A DNA stretch of 64,000 nt, taken from contig NZ_AOCG01000002.1 in the NCBI RefSeq assembly GCF_000525795.1, positions 279,186 through 343,185 of the forward strand. The letters run 5' to 3'. The DNA comes from Listeria aquatica FSL S10-1188 (GTDB lineage Bacteria > Bacillota > Bacilli > Lactobacillales > Listeriaceae). This document shows positions 18,612 to 29,822 of the stretch, in pieces. How positions within the stretch are numbered: position 1 is the stretch's first letter; each line of letters begins with the position of its first letter. The notes under the pieces were generated by a model. It was given only the letters and a program-made list of their open reading frames with translations. It had not been told where the DNA came from and ran no database searches. The translations under genes and the position numbers were made by a program.

Positions 18612-19619
18612 ATGAAAGTTTTATCTTATGGAGAAGTGAATTTACGATTCACTCCTCCAGATTATCAACTATTAGCACAAACCAATCAGCTTACTTACCA
18701 AGTTACAGGAACTGGCGTAAATCTACTAACAAACCTAAGTAACTTTGGGATGGAAACAACTTTACTGACAACACTTCCAGATAACAGTGTTGGTAAAATG
18801 GCTGCCGCCAACATTCGTAAATATGGTATCAAAGATCATCATATCCAATTTAATGGCAATCACATGGGTAGTTATTTCGTTGAATTAGGTTATGGCGTTC
18901 GCCCAACAGTTGTCACTTATCAGAATCGCTTAGCAAGCGCTTTTTGCCAAGCGGACCCTGCAAGTTATCCGATTGAAGAAGCCGTTAAGGAAAATGACAT
19001 CATCCACATTTGCGGTATTTCTTTATTATTAAATGAACGCACTCGTGAAACCGCTTTAAAATTAGCAGCTTGTGCAAATGAATTTGGAAAACCGCTTTAC
19101 TTTGACTTCAATTACCGACCAAGTCTAAATACAGAACATAGCAAAGCATTTATTAAAGAACAGTATGAAAAAATCTTATCGCTTGCGCATACTGTTTTCG
19201 GCGGAATTCGTGACCTTACAGAACTGCTTGACATTGAAGTAAACGAAGAACTACCGTACTTAGAGCAACTACAAATGGGCATTTCCATTTTCAAACAGAA
19301 ATACAATGTCACAAATTATGTAGGAACTAATCGAGGTTTTGAAAATCATGAACATTCCTTAGCCGGCTTTATGGACGGAGAAAGTTTTAAAGTTAGCAGC
19401 ACCATGCCAGTCGATTTACTTGATCGCATCGGAGCAGGCGACGCTTATGCAGCGGGAATCATTTTTGGTCTTACTAATAACTGGCCAGAAGAGAGGATTT
19501 TGGAATTTGCAGTTAGTAATGCTGTCCTTGCTCATACCATCACGGGAGATGTGCCACACACTACTCTGGAAGAAGTAGAGGCACTTATGGAAGGCAGACA
19601 ACAAAGTCTAATTCGTTAA
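18612..19619 (+). CDS. PfkB-family sugar-acid kinase (2-keto-3-deoxygluconate or glucosaminate kinase)
   Basis: This 335-residue kinase belongs to the ribokinase/PfkB family. The C-terminal signature DRIGAGDAYAAG carries the catalytic base Asp277, and the N-terminal glycine region GTGVNLLTNLS is present. It most resembles KDG kinases. In this operon either the imported acid or a deaminated product must be phosphorylated before the aldolase step. If the lyase needs a 6-phosphate, this kinase should act on glucosaminate. The sequence does not settle which. Confidence 0.85.
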   Translation: MKVLSYGEVNLRFTPPDYQLLAQTNQLTYQVTGTGVNLLTNLSNFGMETTLLTTLPDNSVGKMAAANIRKYGIKDHHIQFNGNHMGSYFVELGYGVRPTVVTYQNRLASAFCQADPASYPIEEAVKENDIIHICGISLLLNERTRETALKLAACANEFGKPLYFDFNYRPSLNTEHSKAFIKEQYEKILSLAHTVFGGIRDLTELLDIEVNEELPYLEQLQMGISIFKQKYNVTNYVGTNRGFENHEHSLAGFMDGESFKVSSTMPVDLLDRIGAGDAYAAGIIFGLTNNWPEERILEFAVSNAVLAHTITGDVPHTTLEEVEALMEGRQQSLIR

Positions 19620-19635
19620 AAAAGGAGAGAAAAAT

Positions 19636-20970
19636 ATGCACGACATCTATTTGTTTTCAATCACCATCGTTGCCATTGCCATTGTCATTTTAGGTGTATC
19701 CTGGTGGAAATGGCATGCCTATCTTAGCTTATCCGTTGCTACCCTCTTTTTAGCCATATTTGCTGGTATGCCATTTGGCAAGATCACCACCGCCTTCGAA
19801 ACGGGCGTCGGCGGCGTTCTTGGCCATCTAGTAGGCATCTTAGCACTTGGAACTATCCTTGGAAAAATGATGTCCACCTCTGGGGCAGGCATGCAAATTG
19901 CTAATTTCTTTGTAGAACGCTTTGGAGCCAAGCGCTTGCCTTGGGCAATGTTTTTCTCCGGACTTATTATCGGCATCCCAGTTTTCTTTGAAGTTGGTCT
20001 TGTCATCTTGCTGCCGATCGTACTTTCCATCCAAAAAACAGTCAAGAAAAACATTCTTTTGCTTGGCCTACCAGTTCTTGCTGGACTTTCGATTGCACAT
20101 GGAATTATTCCGCCACACCCAGGCGCCATGACAGCAATCGGCATTTATAACGCCAATGTCAGTGAAGTTTTGCTTTATTCGCTTTGCTTCGCCCTACCAG
20201 CAGGTATCGTCGCAGGTCCTTTATTCGCAAAATTCATCAGCAAACGTATTACACCCAAAAACGAACCCGACCTCATGCGTCCTGATGTAATTAAAGATAA
20301 CGAAAAATTGCCATCTGCCGGCGTCTCTTTCTTCATTGTCTTTCTACCGATCATCTTGATGCTACTAACCATGATCGCTGCTCTATTTAAGCTACCAAGC
20401 GGCCTAACAAGCATTATCGACTTCATCGGTAGCCCACTTATCGCTTTACTGATTTCCGTATTTGTAGCTTACATCTTGCTTGGTTTCCGCCTCGGTTTAA
20501 ATGCAGAAATCATCCGCGGCTTAACGGACGACAGCATGAAGCCCCTTGCCTCCATCATTTTGATCATCGGAGCAGGCGGCGCCTTCAAGCAAATTTTGAT
20601 TGATACAGGCGTTGCAACAGCTATCGCGAATTTATCAGGGCAAATGAACCTTTCCCCGATTGTAATGAGTTTCCTTGTAGCAGGACTCATTCGAGTGGCA
20701 ACAGGCTCCGCAACCGTTGCGTTAACAACAGCTGCTGGGATCGTCGCACCAATTGTCGAACAAATGACAGGCGTCAATACCGCTTTACTTGTCATCGCAA
20801 CTGGAGCAGGTTCCCTCATGCTTTCCCACGTAAACGATGCTGGCTTTTGGCTCGTTAAAGAATACATGGGGCTAACAGTCAAAGAAACTTTCAAAACTTG
20901 GACCGTGTTAGAGACCTTGCTATCTTTCAGCGTGTTTTTCATGGTACTTATTGTCGATATTTTCGTTTAA
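19636..20970 (+). CDS. GntP-family sugar-acid:H+ symporter
   Basis: This 444-residue membrane carrier has about 12 helices and the GntP-family segments IPVFFEVGLVILLPI, IIPPHPGAM, and the C-terminal LSHVNDAGFWLVKEYMGLT. Family members import gluconate and related acids. It is the last gene of the operon and is intact. It probably imports the substrate that the upstream enzymes degrade, such as glucosaminate or its N-acetyl form. Confidence 0.93.
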   Translation: MHDIYLFSITIVAIAIVILGVSWWKWHAYLSLSVATLFLAIFAGMPFGKITTAFETGVGGVLGHLVGILALGTILGKMMSTSGAGMQIANFFVERFGAKRLPWAMFFSGLIIGIPVFFEVGLVILLPIVLSIQKTVKKNILLLGLPVLAGLSIAHGIIPPHPGAMTAIGIYNANVSEVLLYSLCFALPAGIVAGPLFAKFISKRITPKNEPDLMRPDVIKDNEKLPSAGVSFFIVFLPIILMLLTMIAALFKLPSGLTSIIDFIGSPLIALLISVFVAYILLGFRLGLNAEIIRGLTDDSMKPLASIILIIGAGGAFKQILIDTGVATAIANLSGQMNLSPIVMSFLVAGLIRVATGSATVALTTAAGIVAPIVEQMTGVNTALLVIATGAGSLMLSHVNDAGFWLVKEYMGLTVKETFKTWTVLETLLSFSVFFMVLIVDIFV

Positions 20971-20972
20971 TC

Positions 20973-21020
20973 AAAGACTCCCTTCGCGTTCTATATTTCG
21001 AACACGAAGGGAGTCTTTTA
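20973..21020 (+). terminator. Terminator between gntP-like gene and activase gene (convergent)
   Basis: AAAGACTCCCTTCG and CGAAGGGAGTCTTT form a 14-bp stem, with inner GTTC/GAAC pairing in the loop. It is followed by T on both strands. Confidence 0.85.
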
Positions 21021-24000
21021 TTTCCCGCAATGGCAATCATCGCCGCCACGGCAACACGTTTTGGCTTGGGCTTCCTTCGCTACAAAAGTCGCAGCCCGCA
21101 CCGCTTCTGGTACACTGTCTTTGACGCGACGCGCTTTATCCCGAATCAGTTCTTTTGCCCCTAAACTTACCTTTTCTTCTGGCAAGAACCCTGAATTTGA
21201 CTTGTCCACTTCAAGTTGCTTCTTCGCAATCGAAAGCATCAGTTTCATTCGATTGAGCTGATTAACTGCACTTGAACCCGCATCATAATCAATCGACATA
21301 ATATTCGCGTGTGGATAGCGTTTCTTAAGCCCCTTAATCATACCACGTCCTGTAATATGATTGGGTAGACAAGCAAACGGCTGCAAGCAGGCAATATTCG
21401 GCACATCACTATCCAAGAGTTCAAACATCTCACCTGTCAAGAACCAGCCTTCCCCCATTTTATTTCCAAGCGAAAGTAATTGACTTGCCTTTTCCGCGAT
21501 CACTTCAATGCTTTCCGGAGCATCAAACCGCGCACTCACACGAAGCGCATCCACAACCGGTTTGCGATACTGATTGATAAACGGAATCGCGACACTTTGC
21601 TTAGCAAAAGATTTCACTTTGGAACGTCCAAATGTGTTAGCAGCAAAATGAGCATCGTAGCAACAATAAAGCAAGAAGTCCGTTAAATCTGGTACAACAG
21701 CTTCCCCGCCTTCCGCCTCGATCACATCCACAATATGATTATTAGCACCTGGATGGAATTTGACGAGAATTTCTCCAACCACCCCAACACGCGGTTTTTT
21801 CTCATCTCGAATTGGCAGTTCATCAAAAGCCTTAACCATTTCCTTTGCGAATTGCTTATAGCCCCGGAACGAATACTTTTTCATCAGCTCGCGTCCCTTT
21901 TCCAAGTAACGCGCATATAACTTGTTAGCACTTCCCTGCTCCATTTCATACGGACGAACACGGTACAGCATCCGGTCCAGTGCATCGCCAAGTGCAAGCC
22001 CCGCCATAAACCGCATCACAACAGCAGGTGTCAATTTAAAGCCCGGCTGCTTCTCAAGCCCACTTGCATTCAGGGAAATGACAGGAATTTGTTCCATCCC
22101 TGCTTCTCGGAGCGCTTTTTTTAAGCATGGCGATATAATTGGTCGCCCTGCAACCTCCGCCAGTTTGCGTCATCAAAACAGCTATTCGCTCTAAATCATA
22201 ATCTCCATGTTTCAGAGCATCCATCATCTGACCGATAGTCAAAATAGCCGGATAACAAGCATCATTATTAACATAGCGCAAGCCTTCATCAACCCCGCGC
22301 GGCGTAACTGCCGGTAAAACCTCCAAGTTATATCCAGTTGCTCGCCCAGCAGCTTCAAGCATCGCAAAATGAGTAGGTGCAAGCTGTGGTGCAAGTATCG
22401 TATAGCCTTCTTTCCGCATTTCCTTAGTAAATAGAGGTCTTTCCTTTGGTGGAGCCATTTCAGCAGGTTTAATATGATGACGATCTCGTTCTTCAATCGC
22501 CGCTTTCAAAGAGCGCACCCGAATCCGAGCCGCACCAAGATTGTTAATTTCATCAATTTTTAATAGCGTATAAACCTTGTTATGACCTTCAATAATTTCC
22601 TGACACATATCCGTTGTGATTGCATCTAGCCCACAGCCAAAGGAAGTCAATTGCACAAATTCTAAGTTTTCCTGTTTCGCCGCAAAACTTGCAGCTCGGT
22701 ATAGCCGCGCATGATATTTCCACTGGTTTTCGACCCGAAGCTTATGATCGATCGATCCAAGATGCGAAATCGAATCCTCCGTTAACACCGCCATGCCGTT
22801 CATCGTGATAAGTTCAGGAATACCATGATTGACTTCTGGGTCAACGTGATAAGGATGCCCAGCGAGCACAATCCCTTTCACATTATTTTTAGCCATATAA
22901 TGAAGAGCTGCTTCGCCTTCGTTTTGAATATCACGGCGACATTTTTCCGCTTCCGCAAGCCCTTTTTGGACAGCTTGTTCCATTTCTTCTGCAGGAATTT
23001 CAGGGAAAGTTTGTTTCATCGTCTCGATAAATGCTTTTTCATTATCAAGCGCAATAAAGGGACTGTACATTGGGATCCCCTTTTCTTCAAGCGCATCCAC
23101 ATTGACGCGAATCACTTCTGGATACCCTGCAACAACCGGACAGTTGAAATTATTAGTGGCTTCGCCAAATTCAGGTTTTTCGTAAACTACCGACGGATAA
23201 AAAATCGCATCCACTTTTTTACGCACAAGATCCATCACGTGCCCGTGTGTCAATTTGGCTGGGTAGCAAACGGCTTCTGATGCAATCGTTTCGATTCCTT
23301 TTTCATATAGATTCTTCGAGGATTTCGAGGAAAGCATCACACGATAACCAAGTGCATCAAAAATAGTAAACCAAAGCGGATAGTTCTCATAGATGTTGAG
23401 CGCCCGCGGAATCCCAATCGTGCCTCGAGTAGCTTCACTTTTTTTTGCACGCTTTATAGTCAAAGGTCCGTTTTAACTTGTAGGCGTATAAATTTGGCAA
23501 AAGATTCTTCACCGTTTCCACCCGTTCGCCCCGTTCGCAACGATTACCACTCACAAACGTCCGGTCATCCCCGAAGCGCGTAACCGTCAACTGGCACGTG
23601 TTGCTACAAAGGTTACAACGCGACTGTGAAGTTTCTGCACTAAAATCACGCAATTTTTCAAGAACTAACATCTCTGTGACAGTTCCAGTTTCATAATGTT
23701 CCTTAGCAATTAGTGCAGCTCCATAAGCCCCCATCATTCCTGCAATATCTGGTCGTACAACTTCTCTTCCAGTTAAAAGTTCAAACGCACGTAAGACCGC
23801 TTCATTATAAAAAGTCCCACCTTGCACGATGACTTTTTCGCCAATATCTTTAGGACTACGCAATTTAATCACTTTTTGAAGCGCGTTTTTAACCACGGAA
23901 TAAGCAAGTCCAGCTGAAAGGTCTTCAAGACTCACTCCTTCTTTTTGAACTTGTTTCACTTTTGAATTCATGAAAACCGTACAACGTGAACCTAAGTCAA

Positions 24001-25440
24001 CTGGCGCCGTTGCAGAAAGTGCGCGCTTGGCAAACTCTTCAATCGGCACGTGGAGCGTCTTCGCAAAAGTTTCTAGAAAAGAGCCACAACCTGCCGAGCA
24101 AGCTTCATTTAACATCAAACTATCGAGTGCTCCATTTTTAATTTTCATACATTTCATATCTTGCCCGCCGATATCTAAAATGAAATCAACGTCCGGGAGA
24201 AACTCGCGAGCAGCTCGGTAATGCGCCACGGTTTCGATTTCACCAACATCTATTTTAAGTGCCGCTTTAATCAATGATTCCCCGTATCCTGTAATTCCTG
24301 ATTGCACAATCCGAACTTGCTCAGGCAAAACTTCATATAATTTGCTCGTCTCATCAATAACAGATTGAAGCGGACTTCCGTTATTACTTCCATAATAGGA
24401 ATACAAAATCTCATTTTTTTGCCCCATTAAAATGAGCTTGGTTGTCGTTGAGCCCGCATCAATCCCTAAATAAGCATCCCCTTCATAATCTGCTAAATCT
24501 GCTCTTGGGGCTTTCATTTGATTATGTTTTGCCCGAAAATCAGCTAATTCTTGTTCAGAGCGAAATAGCGGAGGTAACGTCACGGTATCTTTTTTAACAG
24601 AAGATAGATCCATATTGGATAATTTTTCGACAAGATTAGCAAGCGTGATTGTTTTTTCTTTCATGCTGGAAAAAGCAGTTCCAAGAGCAATAAAATATTC
24701 TGCATGAAGGGGCGCGATAATCTCGTCTTCCTTCATTTTAAGTGTCTCAGTAAAACGAAAACGCAACTGATCTAAAAAGGTTAATGGACCTCCAAGAAAA
24801 GCCACTTTCCCCCCGAATAGGCCTCCCACACGCCAGTCCGCTAATCGTTTGCGTGACAACGCTTTGGAGAATTGACGCGGCAATATCTTCTTTTCTTGCT
24901 CCTTCATTTAGAAGTGGCTGCACATCTGTTTTCGCAAACACGCCACAACGCGAAGCAATTGGGTAAATCGTTTGAGCAGACTTCGCTAATTCATTAAGCC
25001 CTGTCGGATCTGTTTGTAAAAGAGTAGCAATTTGATCAATAAAAGCTCCTGTTCCTCCTGCACAAGCGTTATTCATTCGTTGCTCAATACCACCACTAAA
25101 ATAAATAATTTTAGCATCTTCTCCGCCAAGTTCAATGACAACATCTGTTTCAGGAATCACTTGTTCAACAGCTTCTGTACAAGCAATAACTTCCTGAACA
25201 AAAGGTACATCCAAGAATTTTGAAATCGCAAGTCCAGAAGACCCAGTAATTTGAAACGTCATTTGCTCGACATCTACTTTTTTTTCGTAAATCTTCCATA
25301 ATTTCAAGTGTCACTTTTTTTATATCTGAATAGTGACGCCTATAAGTTTGAAACAAAATCTCCCCTTTTTCATTTAAAGCGACGGCTTTTGCTGTTGTCG
25401 ATCCTACATCTAGCCCCACGTGAATCGTCATCTTTTTCAT
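21018..25440 (-). CDS. Giant 2-hydroxyacyl-CoA dehydratase activase-type protein (four frameshifts)
   Basis: Corrected, this is a single protein of about 1472 residues. It opens with an ASKHA ATPase domain ([15 protein letters not shown]; second metal/ATP motifs ELGGEDAKI and [13 protein letters not shown]). A second ASKHA domain follows ([36 protein letters not shown]), then a CNLCSNTC cluster motif, a DUF2229-like domain ([16 protein letters not shown]), a HgdB-like region and a C-terminal Cys-rich tail. The Cys in [15 protein letters not shown] are typical [4Fe-4S] ligands of such activators. Breaks are in T8 at 25278-25285, C6 at 24809-24814, T8 at 23439-23446 and T7 at 22116-22122; each needs one base removed. 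Proteins of this design occur widely in Firmicutes without a known substrate; electron transfer or radical-type reduction is the inference. Confidence 0.85.
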
Positions 25441-25479
25441 CCTTTCTATTCCGCTTTTACTTACATGTGCAATTTTGAA

Positions 25480-25508
25480 CTTATAATCGTGCTGTTTTTC
25501 ACAAACAA
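25480..25508 (-). promoter_or_regulatory. Promoter of the activase gene
   Basis: Minus-strand TTGTTT (25508-25503) and TATAAG (25485-25480) with a 17-bp spacer, 40 bp before the start at 25440. Confidence 0.5.
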
Positions 25509-25520
25509 AGTTCCAATAAA

Positions 25521-25538
25521 TGAGTGATTACTCACTCA
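25521..25538. promoter_or_regulatory. Perfect inverted repeat, TetR-type operator candidate
   Basis: TGAGTGA-TTAC-TCACTCA has perfect 7-bp arms. The TGAGTGA/TCACTCA half-site is common in operators of TetR-family repressors. It lies 12 bp upstream of the activase -35. No TetR gene is in the window. Confidence 0.55.
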
Positions 25539-25731
25539 AAAGGCGACCCGAAAACACAAATACTATAGACACCCTCATTTTCACACTAATTAGTCGATTT
25601 GTAAAGTGAAAACAAAGCGTATTAACATTGACTTTTCTGCTATGAATGCTAAAATAGATACAGAAAAAATAGTGTATCGGACAAATGCAATACACTACTT
25701 TAATAATGAGGATTGATGAGGTGAACCATGG

Positions 25732-28551
25732 ATGAAGCGTATTGATAAAATCTTTCACTACTTGAAAGAACAGGGATCAGACAGCAATATCCTTGAACTC
25801 GTAGAAAATGGAGAAGGTTTCACGGCTTCTCGCCTCTCAGATGAACTTCAGATTTTACGCAATAATGTCAGCATGGAGCTAAATGAACTGTGCCGCAGAG
25901 GTGCACTTGTCAAAATTAATAGCCGGCCTGTTCTCTATTATGACAGGGAATCCCTTGAACAGGTTCTTGGACGTGAGTTAACAGATTCTGAACTCGTTTT
26001 TCATTCAGCCGATGAGTTGCTTGTGCTTTTTTCTTCTGAAGAAAGTAAAAAAAAGTCCCTTTGAAGATTTGATTGGAGCTGACGCAAGTCTCAAAACTCC
26101 GGTTGAACAAGCAAAAGCTGCGATGCTCTATCCACCAAATGGACTACATGCACTGATACTCGGTCAAACTGGTGTTGGGAAGACTCTTTTCGCCAATTTA
26201 ATGTATCGTTTTTCTTGCCAAACCAATCGTTTAAGTGAAGAAGCGCCATTTATTGTTTTTAACTGTGCCGATTACTACAATAATCCCCAGCTACTCATGT
26301 CTCATATATTCGGACATATTAAAGGGGCTTTCACTGGAGCAGAGACAGAAAAAGAAGGACTTGTTGAAAAAGCCAATGGCGGCATTTTATTTCTCGATGA
26401 AATTCATCGCCTCCCTCCCGAAGGCCAAGAAATGATCTTTTATTTAATGGATACAGGAACCTTCAATAAATTAGGTGAGACAGAACGCAAACGTAAATCT
26501 GATGTTTTAATCGTTGGTGCTACAACTGAAGACCCTGAATCTTCGTTACTCAAAACATTTGTACGCCGAATCCCCATCACAATTTCACTTCCTTCTTTTG
26601 AAGAGCGAACTGCTCGTGAACGTGTTGAACTACTTACACATTTGTTATCTAACGAAGCTCACCGTGTGAATAAACCGATTCGAATTGAAGATGAAGCTGC
26701 GAAAGCTTTAATTGGAAATACCGCATATGGAAATATCGGTCAATTAAAATCTAATGTCCAGCTCGTATGCGCGCAAGGCTTTTTAAATAGCTTCAACCAA
26801 AATGATGAAATTGTGATTGATTTTAAAACCTTGCCGATCAATATCAAAGATGGTTTCTTCCACTTTAGCGGGCGACGCAAGGAGCTTCAGGAAATTTCTG
26901 AGCACCTCGAACCTTACACAACTATTTTTCCAGAGCAAAGCCGCACTTTTATTACAAGTGATGAATATGAACCGAATTTCAACCTTTACAAAATCATTGA
27001 AGACAAAGCCTCTATTTTGATGGATCAGGGCGTTGAGAGTGAAGATATCAAGAAGTTTATTACTATGGATATTGATGTCCACTTGAATAGTTTTTACAAC
27101 AAATTTAAAAAATACCATTCAAACACGGGAAAACATCTTAAAAATTGTAAATGAAGATATTTTAAATTTTGCAGAAGATGTAAGAGACCGCGTGGAACGT
27201 CATCTCGGAAAAAAAATTAAATGACCGTTTTGCGCTTGCATTTTCACTGCATCTCACTTCTTTCATTAAACGCGTTGAAAGCAATAAACCGCTGAAATAT
27301 ACAAACATTGAAAACGTTGTTGAAGATAAACCGGAAGCTTACCACATTTCACGGGAAATTAAAGACGAGATTGAAGCTGTTTTCCATATTCGTGTTCCTA
27401 ATATGGAAGTCCTTTATTTGACGCTTTTAATCAGCTCCCTACTCAAGGATCAGGAAAATTCACGTGTTGCAGTATTAGTGGCTACCCACGGAAACAACAC
27501 CGCAACAAGCATGGTCAACGTCGCCAAGAAACTGCTTGGGGATGGGCTTGTCGAAGGAATTGACATGCCACTTGATGAAAGTCCTAAAATTACACTTGAT
27601 AAATTGACTGAGCGAGCAAAAGAAATGGACATGGGCTGTGGCGTATTACTACTTGTCGATATGGGCTCGCTAACCGGCTTTGCACAAGTGATTACAGAGC
27701 GAACTGGGATTGATGTGCGTTCCATTGATATGGTGTCAACAGCAACCGTAATTGAAGCTGTACGTAAATCCAATATCCTAGATACCGATCTTGCCGATAT
27801 TTACGACGCGTTAAAAGACTTCCGTGGATACGGCGGTTATGCTTCTTCTGATAGCGACTTGCTCGATACAGATGCGAAGCCGCACGCGATTGCGACCATT
27901 TGTGCAACCGGGGAAGGCACGGCCGAAAAATTGCAAAGCTTCATTGAAAACATTTTAGAAACCATTACAACTGATCCCATTCGTGTCGTTCCAATCGGCG
28001 TTCACGAAAGCGAAAATAAGATGAAAATTTTGATGGAAGAGTATGACGTATTGATGGCCGTAGGAATTGAGAAGCCAAATGTGCCCGTTCCATTCATCCC
28101 GCTTGAAAAGCTGTTCGCAAGCGACGGAGAAGAACAACTCGTGAACCTGATTAAAGGACGGAATGTTTTTGTCAAGAAAAGCGAGACAGGAAGAATTGCC
28201 AAGGAAGTCGTTGAAGATAGCCTGAGTGAATTCTTGACCTATTTAAATCCCAAAAAGACCATTGATATTTTAAATACCTTCTTGAAAGTCTTAGAAGAAA
28301 ACACCGAACCGATCTTAAATAATGCTTTTAAAATCAATTTACTCATCCACATTGGCTGCGCACTTGAACGCATGGTTGTAAACGACGGCCTCATTTACCG
28401 CGAGGATCATTCCAATTTCGATCCTGCTGTACTAGATGCCCTGAATAAAGCCAACGAAGCGGTATCCAAGCGATTAAATTTAAGTCTAACAGAGGATGAA
28501 CTTTATTACATTCACGATATCATCCAAACGATGCCTGCACATTCTATCTAA
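25732..28551 (+). CDS. manR: ManR-type sigma-54 activator with PRD and EII domains (three frameshifts)
   Basis: Corrected length is about 938 residues. Order of parts: N-terminal winged helix (about 1-80); AAA+ domain with Walker A GQTGVGKT, the sigma-54-contacting GAFTGA loop and Walker B GGILFLDEIHR; a PRD; an EIIA-Man-like domain (VLVATHGNNTATSM); an EIIB-like segment; and a C-terminal PRD. In Listeria and relatives this LevR/ManR class switches on sigma-54-dependent mannose PTS operons and is tuned by PTS phosphorylation. Breaks are in A8 at 26047-26054, A6 at 27107-27112 and A8 at 27209-27216; each needs one base removed. A GAGGTG ribosome site precedes the start. The adjacent EIIB gene supports the assignment. 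Confidence 0.9.
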
Positions 28552-28578
28552 ATAGCCCTCCCCTTGAGGGCTATTTTT
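28552..28578 (+). terminator. Terminator after manR
   Basis: ATAGCCCTC/GAGGGCTAT is a 9-bp stem with a five-base loop, followed by TTTTT. Confidence 0.8.
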
Positions 28579-28718
28579 CGCGCGCTAAAATGATAAAGTT
28601 TCCTAAGAGAGTTGATTTATCCTGCAGAAATTCATATAATTCAAGAGATACTGATATTTCTAGCCATCCGCTTTAAAAATGATGCGTTGCAACAAATAAT
28701 GAGGAGGACGATCTACCA

Positions 28719-29198
28719 ATGGATATCCGTCTAGCTAGAATTGACGACCGCTTGATTCATGGTCAAGTAGCCACCGTTTGGACAAAAGAAACAAAAGCGG
28801 AGCGAATCATCGTCATAAATGATGCGGTTTCAAGAGATGAATTTAGAAAAACATTGCTTATTCAAGCAGCTCCGCCCGCTGTAAAAGTAAATGTGATCGA
28901 TGTTGCTAAAGCCATTCGTGTTTACCAAAATCCACAATATGCCACAACCCCTGTCTTACTTTTGTTTACCAATCCTATGGATGTACTTACACTTGTAAAA
29001 GCAGGTGTTGCCATCATGTCGGTCAACATTGGCGGGATGGCTTTTCGAGCTGGAAAAAATCAAATTACCAATGCGGTTTCTGTCGACGAAACGGATAAAC
29101 TCGCTTTTCGCGAACTAGATAAACGCGGAATCGAACTCGAAATTCGCAAAGTTGCTTCCGATAGCAAAGTGAAGCTGATGCCACTACTCGATAAATGA
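28719..29198 (+). CDS. Mannose-family PTS EIIB (MpoB-like), without other EII subunits
   Basis: This 159-residue cytoplasmic protein is an EIIB of the mannose/fructose/sorbose PTS family. The phosphorylated His is in the N-terminal DDRLIHGQV motif, and the length is typical. No IIA, IIC or IID gene follows; the next gene is UPF0266. In Listeria monocytogenes an EIIB (MpoB) encoded next to manR controls ManR activity, so this orphan probably has a regulatory job rather than transport. I looked upstream for a sigma-54 -24/-12 element and did not see one. The ribosome site is GAGGAGG. Confidence 0.88.
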   Translation: MDIRLARIDDRLIHGQVATVWTKETKAERIIVINDAVSRDEFRKTLLIQAAPPAVKVNVIDVAKAIRVYQNPQYATTPVLLLFTNPMDVLTLVKAGVAIMSVNIGGMAFRAGKNQITNAVSVDETDKLAFRELDKRGIELEIRKVASDSKVKLMPLLDK

Positions 29199-29310
29199 CA
29201 GAGAGCGCTTTAAATGGTGAACTTTCCTTTCAAGAGCTTCACCTAGTATGCTACAATAAAGTACAACTGATCGATTCAGTAAATTGTGATAGAATGTGAG
29301 TGAAAAAATA

Positions 29311-29775
29311 ATGGAATGGTCTGCAACCAATATCTTTCTTTTAATTTTTGCAATTGGAACGGTTCTCTTTATTCTTTATGATCTCGTCGTATTGACTTTT
29401 TGGAAGGGAGCTACAAAGCTAAAAGTAAAACTTCGCTCAAGAGGGCGATTTGATGGGTACATATTTTTTGGTTTATTAGTTCTACTTTTCGCATTGAACA
29501 TTTTACGTAATGGTTCCTTTTCAACAACTGTGTTACTGGGAATTCTAAGCGTTTTGTTTTTCTATATTGCGCTTTTCCGCAAGCCACATGCAATTTTTAA
29601 AACAAATGGATTTTTCTATACTTTCATCTTCTTTCCTTACGCGCAAATTGAACGGATTAATTTGTCGGAAGACGGTATTCTTGTGATTGAAACAGGACGG
29701 TCTCGCTTGATGCTTCATCCCCGCTCAGAAGCCGATTTAGATAAAATGATGAAAGTTATTGCGGAATATAAATAA
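29311..29775 (+). CDS. UPF0266 (YobD-like) membrane protein
   Basis: This protein of 154 residues has three membrane helices and the family segments FDGYIFFGLL (after a basic R-S-R-G-R-F turn) and INLSEDGILVIETGRSRLMLHPR. The YobD family is commonly encoded beside mannose PTS genes, as here. I chose the ATG at 29311 because it matches the family N-terminus. A GTG at 29296 in the same frame would add five residues, and neither start has a strong ribosome site. Function is unknown. Confidence 0.82.
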   Translation: MEWSATNIFLLIFAIGTVLFILYDLVVLTFWKGATKLKVKLRSRGRFDGYIFFGLLVLLFALNILRNGSFSTTVLLGILSVLFFYIALFRKPHAIFKTNGFFYTFIFFPYAQIERINLSEDGILVIETGRSRLMLHPRSEADLDKMMKVIAEYK

Positions 29776-29822
29776 AATGACGACAAAGGTGCCTAATAAG
29801 GCAAACTTTGTCGTCATTTTTA
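29774..29822 (+). terminator. Terminator after the UPF0266 gene (convergent)
   Basis: AAATGACGACAAAG pairs with CTTTGTCGTCATTT around a loop of about 18 bases; T follows. Confidence 0.75.

Noticed and set aside
19719..20942. Long open frames antisense to the GntP permease gene
   Set aside because: They mirror the codon bias of the permease, have no ribosome sites and contain no recognisable domain.
28579..28718. A sigma-54 promoter before the EIIB gene
   Set aside because: No GG-N10-GC element with a TGGCAC/TTGC pattern is visible.
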